From Chryseobacterium gleum (GTDB lineage Bacteria; Bacteroidota; Bacteroidia; Flavobacteriales_D; Crocinitomicaceae): a stretch of DNA of 8,319 bases. Below, piece after piece: positions 1 to 5,698 of this stretch. The DNA is taken from positions 1 through 8,319 of the forward strand of contig CALPUT020000096.1 in the NCBI GenBank assembly GCA_943326825.2, read 5' to 3'. The position numbers were made by a program, and so were the translations under genes. The notes under the pieces were generated by a model that saw nothing but the letters and a program-made list of their open reading frames with translations, searched no databases and was not told the origin of the DNA. Positions within the stretch are counted from its first letter, which is position 1; each line of letters begins with the position of its first letter.

Positions 1-576
1 ATTTTTGATTTACAAGCTGTTTGTGATGAAAATACGATTGATTTACATTCATTGTTGTTTAAACCTATGTTTAAAACGGAACAATGGAAAAATAAATTGA
101 ATAAAATCAATTTGTTAGTATTGGATGTGGACGGAGTGATGACTGATGGAGGAATGTATTTCACTGAAAGTGGAGATCAATTCAAAAAGTACAACACAAA
201 AGATGGAATGGCAGTGCTTCATTTGACAAAAAATGATTTTCAAGTAGCGATTATTTCTTCTGGTTTTAAATCTGAAATGGTAAAAGCACGATCAGAAATG
301 TTAGGTATTCAACATTTTTATGTTGGAAGAGATAGAAAATTAAATATTTTGACCGATATTTGTGAAAAATTAACAATTCAACTGGAGAATGTTGCGATGA
401 TCGGCGATGATATCAACGATTTAGAAATCATCAAAAAAATTGGCTTTTCAGCTTGTCCATCAGATGCCGTTGATAATGTTAAAACTAATGTAGATGTAAT
501 CTTGAATAAAAAAGGTGGAGAAGGATGTGTAAGAGAATTCATCGATGCTTATTTATTAAAAGAACCATTAAATTAA
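1..576 (+). CDS. kdsC: KdsC-like HAD phosphatase (3-deoxy-D-manno-octulosonate 8-phosphate phosphatase family), 5' end probably outside window
   Basis: This is a small HAD-superfamily phosphatase of the KdsC/YrbI type. In the family's best-known role it removes phosphate from KDO-8-phosphate in the cytoplasm, supplying KDO for lipopolysaccharide core. Numbering from the TTG at 52, HAD motif I is LDVDGVMTDGG (nucleophile D25, acid/base D27), motif II is IISSG near 68-71, the conserved lysine is K95, and motif IV is GDDINDLE at 118-125. The C-terminal tail GGEGCVRE (155-162) is the KdsC-type tail that reaches a neighbouring subunit's active site. No cap domain is present, as expected. The start is uncertain. 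The frame stays open to base 1 and its upstream residues (IFDLQAVCDENTIDLHSLL) look protein-like, so the true start may lie outside the window. TTG 52 and ATG 67 (169 aa, near normal family length) are alternatives, neither with a ribosome site. Related HAD enzymes act on other sugar phosphates, so the substrate is inferred. It is the first visible gene of a plus-strand run. Confidence 0.85.
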   Translation: MFDLQAVCDENTIDLHSLLFKPMFKTEQWKNKLNKINLLVLDVDGVMTDGGMYFTESGDQFKKYNTKDGMAVLHLTKNDFQVAIISSGFKSEMVKARSEMLGIQHFYVGRDRKLNILTDICEKLTIQLENVAMIGDDINDLEIIKKIGFSACPSDAVDNVKTNVDVILNKKGGEGCVREFIDAYLLKEPLN

Positions 577-602
577 TTTAATTTAGAATAGAACTATTTA
601 GT

Positions 603-1832
603 ATGGAAGAAGTAAAAATTGGAATCATTCGCGAAGGTAAAGTTCCACCAGATAAGCGTGTTCCTCTTACTCCTAAACAGTGTAAACAAGTTGAAGCAAA
701 ATTCCCTAATGTTAAAGTGATTGTCCAACCTAGCCCAATTAGAGCTTACAAGGATGAAGATTATATTGCAGAAGGTATAACAGTTCAAGAAGATTTGACA
801 GATTGTGATTTGATTGCTGGTGTAAAAGAAGTGAATATAAGTGACTTAATTCCATACAAAAAGTTCATGTTCTTCTCTCATACTTTTAAAAAACAACCAT
901 ATAATCGTGATTTATTAAGAGCTATTTTAGATAAAAAGATTCAATTAATTGATTATGAGGTATTAAAAAATAAAGAAAACAAAAGAATTATAGGTTTTGG
1001 TCGATATGCAGGTATTGTTGGAGCTTATAATGGTTTTAGAACTTATGGATTAAAGCATAATTTATATTCAATAAAACCAGCGAATCTATGTAAAGACAGA
1101 GTGGAAGTTGAAGAAGAGTTAAAAAAAGTAGTTCTTCCTAAAAATACTAGAATTGTGTTGACTGGATTCGGAAGAGTAGGTAATGGAGCTAGAGAAATTG
1201 TCAAATTGTTACCTATAAAAGAAGTTGCCCTAAACGAATATATGAATGGTTCATTTGACGAACCAATTTTTACTCAGATTGAAGTGGATGGATATTTTGG
1301 TAGAAAAGATGAAACTCCATTTGATAAAAAAGATTTTTATTCTAATCCAGAATTGTATAAATCTACTTTTACTAGATTTTTAGACAATACGGATATGTAC
1401 ATTCCTTGTCACTTTTGGAGTAATAAATCGCCAATTATTATCACAAGAGATGATTTGAAAAAAGCATCGAACAGATTATCAGTAGTTGCTGATATTTCAT
1501 GTGATATTGACTCTGCAATTGCTTGTACAATTCGTCCAAGTAAAATTGCTGATCCAATTTATGGTTACAATCCGATCACTGAATCCGAAGATGATTTCAT
1601 GAAGGAAGGAGTAATCGCAGTTATGGCTGTTGATAATTTACCTTGTGAATTACCTTTAGACGCTTCAGAAGATTTTGGAGATAATCTAATCAACGAAGTT
1701 TTTCCTGCAATGTTTTCTGAAGATCCTGACGCAATAATTGAAAGAGGTAGTCAAACAAATTTGGATGGTGAACTGATGCCTCTTTTCAAATATTTAGAAG
1801 AATATGTGAAAGGTGAATCGGTTATAAAATAA
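603..1832 (+). CDS. NAD(P)-dependent oxidoreductase of the saccharopine/alanine dehydrogenase superfamily
   Basis: A complete 409-residue cytoplasmic enzyme with the AlaDH/PNT-like two-domain layout. The N-terminal half opens with GIIREGKVPPDKRVPLTP (R19) and contains GVKE (K75, E76) and FFSHTFKKQ (H93). These align by eye with R18, K77 and H96 of yeast saccharopine dehydrogenase Lys1, where the Lys/His pair is catalytic. The segment GFGRYAGIVGAYNG (131-144) is also Lys1-like. The nucleotide-binding glycine motif is VLTGFGRVGNGA (185-196). The C-terminal half contains VVADISCDID and MAVDNLPCELPLDASEDFG, again close to the Lys1 pattern. Family members oxidise or form amino acids using NAD(P). 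The true substrate is unclear, since lysine synthesis through aminoadipate is not the usual route in this phylum, and homologues are often labelled alanine dehydrogenase. The ATG at 603 lies 26 bases after the phosphatase stop, and the transporter starts 18 bases after its end, consistent with an operon. Confidence 0.85.
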   Translation: MEEVKIGIIREGKVPPDKRVPLTPKQCKQVEAKFPNVKVIVQPSPIRAYKDEDYIAEGITVQEDLTDCDLIAGVKEVNISDLIPYKKFMFFSHTFKKQPYNRDLLRAILDKKIQLIDYEVLKNKENKRIIGFGRYAGIVGAYNGFRTYGLKHNLYSIKPANLCKDRVEVEEELKKVVLPKNTRIVLTGFGRVGNGAREIVKLLPIKEVALNEYMNGSFDEPIFTQIEVDGYFGRKDETPFDKKDFYSNPELYKSTFTRFLDNTDMYIPCHFWSNKSPIIITRDDLKKASNRLSVVADISCDIDSAIACTIRPSKIADPIYGYNPITESEDDFMKEGVIAVMAVDNLPCELPLDASEDFGDNLINEVFPAMFSEDPDAIIERGSQTNLDGELMPLFKYLEEYVKGESVIK

Positions 1833-1850
1833 TAGCATTAACTCTATAAC

Positions 1851-3194
1851 ATGGAAAAAGGGGACAAAAAAATCATCAGAGGTTGGGTTTTTTATGACTG
1901 GGCAAATTCAGTTTATAATTTAGTAATTTCTTCTGCGATATTTCCTATTTTCTATGATGTTGTAACTAAATCATATTACAAACAAAACATACTTCACAAT
2001 AAAGATGCAGAATTAGATCAAGGCCAGCAAATTTTAGTCAATTTCTTTGGGATTCAATTATCTTCTTCAGTATTATTTTCATTTGTTTTAGCTACATCAT
2101 TTTTAGTAGTTGCTTTTTTATCACCTGTACTTTCAGGAATTGCAGATTATTCAGGTATGAAGAAAAAATTTCTGAAATTCTTTTGTTATTTAGGTTCGCT
2201 ATCATGTATTGGACTATTCTTTTTTGATCCAAATCAATTAGAATTAGGCATGTTAATTGTTTTTCTAGCCAGTATAGGTTTTTGGAATAGTTTGGTGTTT
2301 TACAATGCTTTTTTACCTGAAATAGCTGAAATAGAAGATCATGATAAAATATCTGCTAGAGGATTTATTATGGGGTATTTAGGCGCTATGATTTTGTTAA
2401 TCATTTGTTTAGCTTTGATAATGTCAACAAAAGATGGACCTACAAAAGTAGAATATATGCGTTATTGTTTTGTATTGGTAGGTTTATGGTGGATTGGATT
2501 TAGTCAAATAACTTATAAAGTATTACCTAACAATGTTTATAATAAACAACCTAAAAAAGGGATTATTTGGAGAGGTTTTAAAGAATTGAAGATTGTATTT
2601 GCAGAATTTAGAACAACACATCGTTTAAAGCGTTATTTATTTTCATTCTTCTTTTTCAATACTGGTGTACAGACAGTAATGTTAATGGCAACGATTTTTG
2701 CAAATAAAGAAATCAACTGGCCAGGTGGTAATGGAAGTACAGGTTTGATAATTGCAATATTGTTGATCCAATTATTAGGAGCGTTAGGAGCTTTTTTAAT
2801 GTCAAAATTATCAGGTAAAATAGGAAATATCAAAACGTTGATACTTTCTGTTTCTATTTGGGTTTTAATTTGTGTATATGCATTTGTTATTCATGAACCG
2901 ATGGAATTTTATATTCTGGCATCATTTGTAGGACTCGTAATGGGAGGAGTTCAGGCGATAGCTCGATCAACTTACTCAAAATATTTACCTGAATCAACTA
3001 CCGATCACGCAAGTTATTTCTCATTTTATGATGTAACCGAGAAATTAGGAATTGTCTTAGGTTTAGTCTTTTTTGGCTTGATGGAGCATTTTACTGGTTC
3101 AATCAGAAATTCAATTATTTCCGTGACATTCTTTTTTGTAGTAGGATTAATTTTATTATTCTTTGTTCCAAAAGAAGAAAAGTTATTACAATAA
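1851..3194 (+). CDS. UMF1/Atg22-family MFS transporter
   Basis: A 447-residue inner-membrane protein with many hydrophobic segments, about 12 expected from its length and pattern. The N-terminus reads GWVFYDWANSVYNLVISS (11-28), the hallmark opening of the UMF1/Atg22-like branch of the major facilitator superfamily. A motif-A-like loop, SGIADYSGMKKKFLKFF (95-111), follows the early helices. A basic stretch around 230-265 forms the central cytoplasmic loop between the two six-helix halves. The second half has GGVQAIARSTYSKYLPE, another strongly conserved stretch of this group, then a region similar to FSFYDVTEKLG. The fungal relative Atg22 is linked to amino-acid efflux from the vacuole, but the substrate of bacterial members is mostly unknown. 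Lying directly after an amino-acid dehydrogenase-like gene makes an amino-acid or related substrate conceivable, but that is inference only. The terminator begins right after its stop codon. Confidence 0.9.
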   Translation: MEKGDKKIIRGWVFYDWANSVYNLVISSAIFPIFYDVVTKSYYKQNILHNKDAELDQGQQILVNFFGIQLSSSVLFSFVLATSFLVVAFLSPVLSGIADYSGMKKKFLKFFCYLGSLSCIGLFFFDPNQLELGMLIVFLASIGFWNSLVFYNAFLPEIAEIEDHDKISARGFIMGYLGAMILLIICLALIMSTKDGPTKVEYMRYCFVLVGLWWIGFSQITYKVLPNNVYNKQPKKGIIWRGFKELKIVFAEFRTTHRLKRYLFSFFFFNTGVQTVMLMATIFANKEINWPGGNGSTGLIIAILLIQLLGALGAFLMSKLSGKIGNIKTLILSVSIWVLICVYAFVIHEPMEFYILASFVGLVMGGVQAIARSTYSKYLPESTTDHASYFSFYDVTEKLGIVLGLVFFGLMEHFTGSIRNSIISVTFFFVVGLILLFFVPKEEKLLQ

Positions 3195-3196
3195 AA

Positions 3197-3228
3197 AATG
3201 GTGTCTAAGATAATTCTAAGACACCATT
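3197..3228. terminator. Bidirectional rho-independent terminator between convergent genes
   Basis: A 10-bp perfect stem pairs 3197-3206 (AATGGTGTCT) with 3219-3228 (AGACACCATT). Past an A-A mismatch, three more pairs (3208-3210 with 3215-3217) close a TAAT loop. The plus-strand transporter stops at 3194 and the minus-strand cold-shock gene stops at 3251, so the hairpin sits where both transcripts should end. The run of A residues at 3193-3198 becomes a U tract in the minus-strand RNA, so termination should be stronger for the cold-shock transcript. The plus-strand side (AATATGATT) has only a weak tract. Confidence 0.8.
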
Positions 3229-3250
3229 AATATGATTAAGGTAAAACCTA

Positions 3251-3697
3251 TTAAATCTTTTTAACTTTCACTGCATTCATTCCTTTCATTCCTCTTTCAA
3301 GCTCGAAAGTAACGTTATCATTTTCTCGAATTTCTTCTAATAAACCGTGAACGTGAACGAAATATTTTTCTTGAGTTGCTGTTTCTTTAATAAATCCAAA
3401 ACCTTTTGAATCATTAAAAAACTCAACTTTTCCTATTTTAGGAATCGTTAAATCTTCTGCTTCTCTCTTAGGAACTCCTAACTCAATATTTTCAGCAATG
3501 ATTTTTTTCTTTTTTGTTGGATCTGGCGGAGTATCTGAAATGAATCCATTTTCATCTACATATGCCATCATACTATCTAAACCACCTCCAGTAGCTGAAG
3601 ATTTTCTTTCTTGTTGTTTGATTACTTTGTCTTGACGTTTTTTTAAACGTTTTGCTTCTTTTTCTTTTTTACCAAAGGTTTCTTGCGATTTCGCCAT
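3251..3697 (-). CDS. Cold-shock domain protein with basic N-terminal extension
   Basis: A 148-residue protein with a C-terminal cold-shock (CspA-type OB-fold) domain at about 88-148. It carries RNP-1 as KGFGFI (98-103) and RNP-2 as YFVHV (112-116), the two motifs that stack on single-stranded RNA or DNA. RNP-2 has FVHV where CspA has FVHF. The first 35 residues are very rich in Lys, Arg and Gln and probably form a charged helix. A linker follows with MMAYVDENGFISDTPPDP (43-60). Standard bacterial Csp proteins are about 70 residues; this roughly 150-residue form with an N-terminal extension is common in Bacteroidota. The likely role is RNA chaperone or nucleic-acid binding in the cytoplasm; cold induction cannot be read from sequence. 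The ATG at 3697 gives the only sensible start. The gene probably has its own promoter and a leader of about 150 nt, and ends at the shared terminator. Confidence 0.92.
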   Translation of the reverse strand: MAKSQETFGKKEKEAKRLKKRQDKVIKQQERKSSATGGGLDSMMAYVDENGFISDTPPDPTKKKKIIAENIELGVPKREAEDLTIPKIGKVEFFNDSKGFGFIKETATQEKYFVHVHGLLEEIRENDNVTFELERGMKGMNAVKVKKI

Positions 3698-3906
3698 TCA
3701 ATACTTAATAAAATTATGTTTTAACTATTCACTTTGAATAGATTATAGAATTTAATAAATACAGATTTTGTAAAATTTGACGAAAGAAACTTATAATCAG
3801 CCTAAAACGAAGGAACTTACTTGAAAGGTATTTATACCAACTAATACAATACAAATGTACGATAAAAAACTTAAAATCGTGTATCAAAATGAAGTCATCG
3901 ATTTAT
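3698..3906 (-). promoter_or_regulatory. Upstream region of the cold-shock gene, with candidate Bacteroidota-type promoter and long leader
   Basis: These 209 bases separate two minus-strand genes. On the minus strand, 3859-3852 reads TACATTTG, matching the Bacteroidota -7 consensus TAnnTTTG. A TTTTG at 3889-3885 could be the -33 element, but the 25-base spacer is longer than the usual roughly 19-22. Transcription would start near 3845, giving an untranslated leader of about 150 nt. Long leaders are a known feature of several cold-shock mRNAs, so this is plausible but unproven. Just inside the leader lies a small inverted repeat, GGTAT-TT-ATACC, at 3827-3838. No clear terminator for the upstream gene is visible here. 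Confidence 0.35.
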
Positions 3907-5256
3907 TTAGTCGATAAGTCCGCTACCTAAAAGGAATAACAATGATTCACTCGCAATAAAATGATCTTTTTTGAATTTTAAACTTCCTTTAATTCGAATG
4001 TATTTTGAATTTGAAGCTTTGAAATTAAGATCAAAATGATCTGTACTTTCTATGAATTTTTTAGAAGATTTATAGAGTGGGTACATTTCTAAAATTGACA
4101 TCATAAATCCACCACCTTTAACATTCACAAAATTTGACAAATCACCTTTCATTTCAAGAATCGTTTGATTTGTATTAGAAATTAAAATTGGTTTTTCTGT
4201 CTTACCTAGATAAAACGTTTTAGGTGAAATTTGTTTTACATAATAGATATATTCACCAATGATAACTTTATTGTTTTCGAAGATAATTTCATCATGAATT
4301 GCATTTAAATTCGAATTTAAATAATCAATAATAGAGAAGTTTTCTTTTGTTGTGATTAATAAATCAATTCCGGGAATAACAACCATTTCATTGTTTAAAT
4401 TTCCAAATTCAAGTCCACTGTAATTCATTGATAAACTCTGGATTTCAGGCACTTCAATGTTGATTTTATTTAATAAACTTCTTAAACTATCATTTAATGA
4501 TTTAGGAAAATATAAACTAGAGAAATGAAAACTATTTGCGTTTGATTTTAAGAATGTAGCATTAGTTGTCAATTTGTTTTTCAAAATCAAATCTCCATCT
4601 ATAATTAATTCATCATTTTTAATTTTACCCTTTAGTTTTGAAGATTTTATTGAAGTCTCAGGATCAAAATAAGATTTATGAAATTGAATATCAACAATGT
4701 TTTCTGATTTTTCAAAAGCGTATGTTTTATATGTGATTGAGTTTTGTACAAATTTTTTTAACTCACTAATTGGTGTTGAAACAGATGGATCATTTGAAAT
4801 AAAATAATAAACGATTCCTACATGATTATGAACAGCAAAGGTTTGATCTTTTGTTAAATATTCAGAAATATTCTTTTTAAATAATTCAGGGCTTATCAAA
4901 TTAAATGAAAATCCAATTAATTTACCTTTATGATAAGGCGAACTAAAGATGATAACGTCTGAAAAAATGTCAACTCCAATTTCTGCAGATTTTTTTCTAT
5001 TTGGATTAGCAAGTAAGTTTTTAAAAGTTCTCAGAATTTGTTCATTTTTATCTTTTAGTAGAATTTGATCTGCAGAAGTAGATAAAATTTGTTTCGCATC
5101 AATTTTACAAACAAAAGTTGAGTTTTGAGGAACATATAAATGATTAGAATTAATCTTTTCTCCATTTAGGAAAATAAAAATAAAAAATGCCACCCAAACA
5201 AATAGCAATAATATGATAGATGATAAAGTGTTTTTCAGTTTAATGTTTTTACTCAT
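3907..5256 (-). CDS. Membrane-anchored hypothetical protein (449 aa), function unknown
   Basis: I do not recognise this protein. Residues 1-9 are polar and basic (MSKNIKLKN), and about 11-30 are strongly hydrophobic with aromatic residues and no cleavage motif. This predicts one N-terminal inner-membrane anchor with roughly 415 residues in the periplasm. After the anchor comes YVPQNSTFVCKIDAKQIL (41-58), then EIGVDIFSDVIIFSSPYHKGK (92-112). This opening, in which a protein presents itself as storing a per-residue 'value' on beta strands, resembles that of large Bacteroidota domain-of-unknown-function proteins such as DUF4836/DUF3352, but the resemblance is weak and by eye only. The rest alternates short beta-like strands with polar turns, and the C-terminus has IRIKGSLKFKKDHFIASES, which suggests an extended beta-sheet structure. 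No catalytic motif, lipobox or T9SS tail is seen. It is divergently oriented from the B12 operon and stands alone, so context gives no function. Composition matches its neighbours. Confidence 0.8.
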   Translation of the reverse strand: MSKNIKLKNTLSSIILLLFVWVAFFIFIFLNGEKINSNHLYVPQNSTFVCKIDAKQILSTSADQILLKDKNEQILRTFKNLLANPNRKKSAEIGVDIFSDVIIFSSPYHKGKLIGFSFNLISPELFKKNISEYLTKDQTFAVHNHVGIVYYFISNDPSVSTPISELKKFVQNSITYKTYAFEKSENIVDIQFHKSYFDPETSIKSSKLKGKIKNDELIIDGDLILKNKLTTNATFLKSNANSFHFSSLYFPKSLNDSLRSLLNKINIEVPEIQSLSMNYSGLEFGNLNNEMVVIPGIDLLITTKENFSIIDYLNSNLNAIHDEIIFENNKVIIGEYIYYVKQISPKTFYLGKTEKPILISNTNQTILEMKGDLSNFVNVKGGGFMMSILEMYPLYKSSKKFIESTDHFDLNFKASNSKYIRIKGSLKFKKDHFIASESLLFLLGSGLID

Positions 5257-5401
5257 AATTATAAAGATACATTTTTTTAGAAATAGTGATATGTTAATTA
5301 AAAAGTTTTTAAGCTTGATTTTAAATTTTTGAAATAGAGAAATAATAGGACAAAAGTGAAATCGATTCTAGTACGTATGTGATTTACTGGTTTAATTCAC
5401 G

Positions 5402-5409
5402 TATATTTG
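5402..5409 (+). promoter_or_regulatory. Candidate -7 promoter box of the B12 operon
   Basis: TATATTTG matches the Bacteroidota sigma-ABfr -7 consensus TAnnTTTG exactly. It sits just before the cobalamin aptamer, so transcription would begin near 5415 at the aptamer's 5' edge, the placement expected for a riboswitch promoter. No good TTG or TTTG -33 element is seen about 19 bases upstream, which lowers confidence. The stretch 5257-5401 between this box and the divergent minus-strand gene shows nothing else convincing. Confidence 0.45.
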
Positions 5410-5412
5410 CAA

Positions 5413-5575
5413 ACGATTTGTGGTACCATTCGTGGAATAAAAGGGAATCCTGTTAAAATCAGGAACTGTGTCTGCAGCTGTGTTCACCGGTAAATCGATT
5501 TCAAAATGTCACTGTTTCTTTTGTATGAAATGGGAAGACGAAATCGAGTTGGTGAGAGTCAGAATACCTGCCAAT
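5413..5575 (+). ncRNA. Cobalamin (vitamin B12) riboswitch aptamer
   Basis: Several conserved blocks of the cobalamin riboswitch appear in order. GGTACC is at 5422-5427. AAAAGGGAATCCTG (5439-5452) is followed by ATCAGGAACTG, where TCCTG (5448-5452) and CAGGA (5460-5464) form a hairpin. A CTGCAGCTGTG block follows (5472-5482). TCACC (5484-5488) pairs with GGTGA (5551-5555), and TCGATTTC (5495-5502) pairs with GAAATCGA (5540-5547). GTCACTG (5508-5514) faces GGGAAGAC (5532-5539), with GTC and GAC paired. The 3' B12 box is GAGTCAGAATACCTGCC (5556-5572), a near match to the family's AGCCAGGAGACCTGCC. Binding of adenosyl- or methylcobalamin to such RNAs normally switches off B12 uptake or synthesis genes. 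The next two genes, a secreted DUF4465 protein and a BtuB-like receptor, fit this. The outer boundaries are approximate. Confidence 0.92.
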
Positions 5576-5698
5576 AATCATATAATGTGAAGACTTCAGA
5601 TTAAAGTTGGATACAATTCTTGCATTATCCTAGGCGTAAGTTTGGGCTAACTCGATTTGATTTCTTCATAATTTATTTATTTTATTTATTTATTTTTT
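5576..5698 (+). promoter_or_regulatory. Expression platform and leader downstream of the B12 aptamer
   Basis: These 123 bases link the aptamer to the first start codon. Segment 5646-5658 (GCTAACTCGATTT) is complementary to aptamer bases 5541-5553: ten Watson-Crick pairs, then G-U, G-C and U-G. Because 5541-5553 also forms the aptamer's own P4/P5 helices, the two structures exclude each other. Weaker local pairings are ATAATG (5582-5587) with CATTAT (5623-5628), GGATA (5609-5613) with TATCC (5626-5630), and AGTTGG (5605-5610) with 5647-5652. No G/C-rich hairpin with U tract stands out, although 5668-5698 is a T-rich run of TTTA units up to the ATG. No Shine-Dalgarno sequence is present. Confidence 0.5.

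Noticed and set aside
594..788. Minus-strand open frame of 64 codons inside the dehydrogenase gene.
   Set aside because: Antisense shadow of a well-supported gene, with low-complexity composition and no recognisable domain.
2633..2833. Minus-strand open frame of 66 codons inside the MFS transporter gene.
   Set aside because: Antisense shadow of a membrane-protein gene; its sequence reflects the reversed hydrophobic codons.
3897..3915. ATCGA...TCGAT inverted repeat around the stop codon of the 449-residue gene, as a terminator.
   Set aside because: Only five A/T-rich pairs, overlapping the stop codon, with no U tract on the minus strand.
5262..5269. TATCTTTA on the minus strand as a -7 promoter box for the 449-residue gene.
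   Set aside because: It lacks the final G of TAnnTTTG, has no -33 partner, and would make the transcript start at the start codon.
5358..5502. GAAATCGATT (5358-5367) is a perfect 10-base complement of AATCGATTTC (5493-5502).
   Set aside because: The left arm lies upstream of the likely promoter box at 5402-5409, so it should not be in the transcript. Both arms contain the self-complementary ATCGAT core, which makes a chance match more likely.
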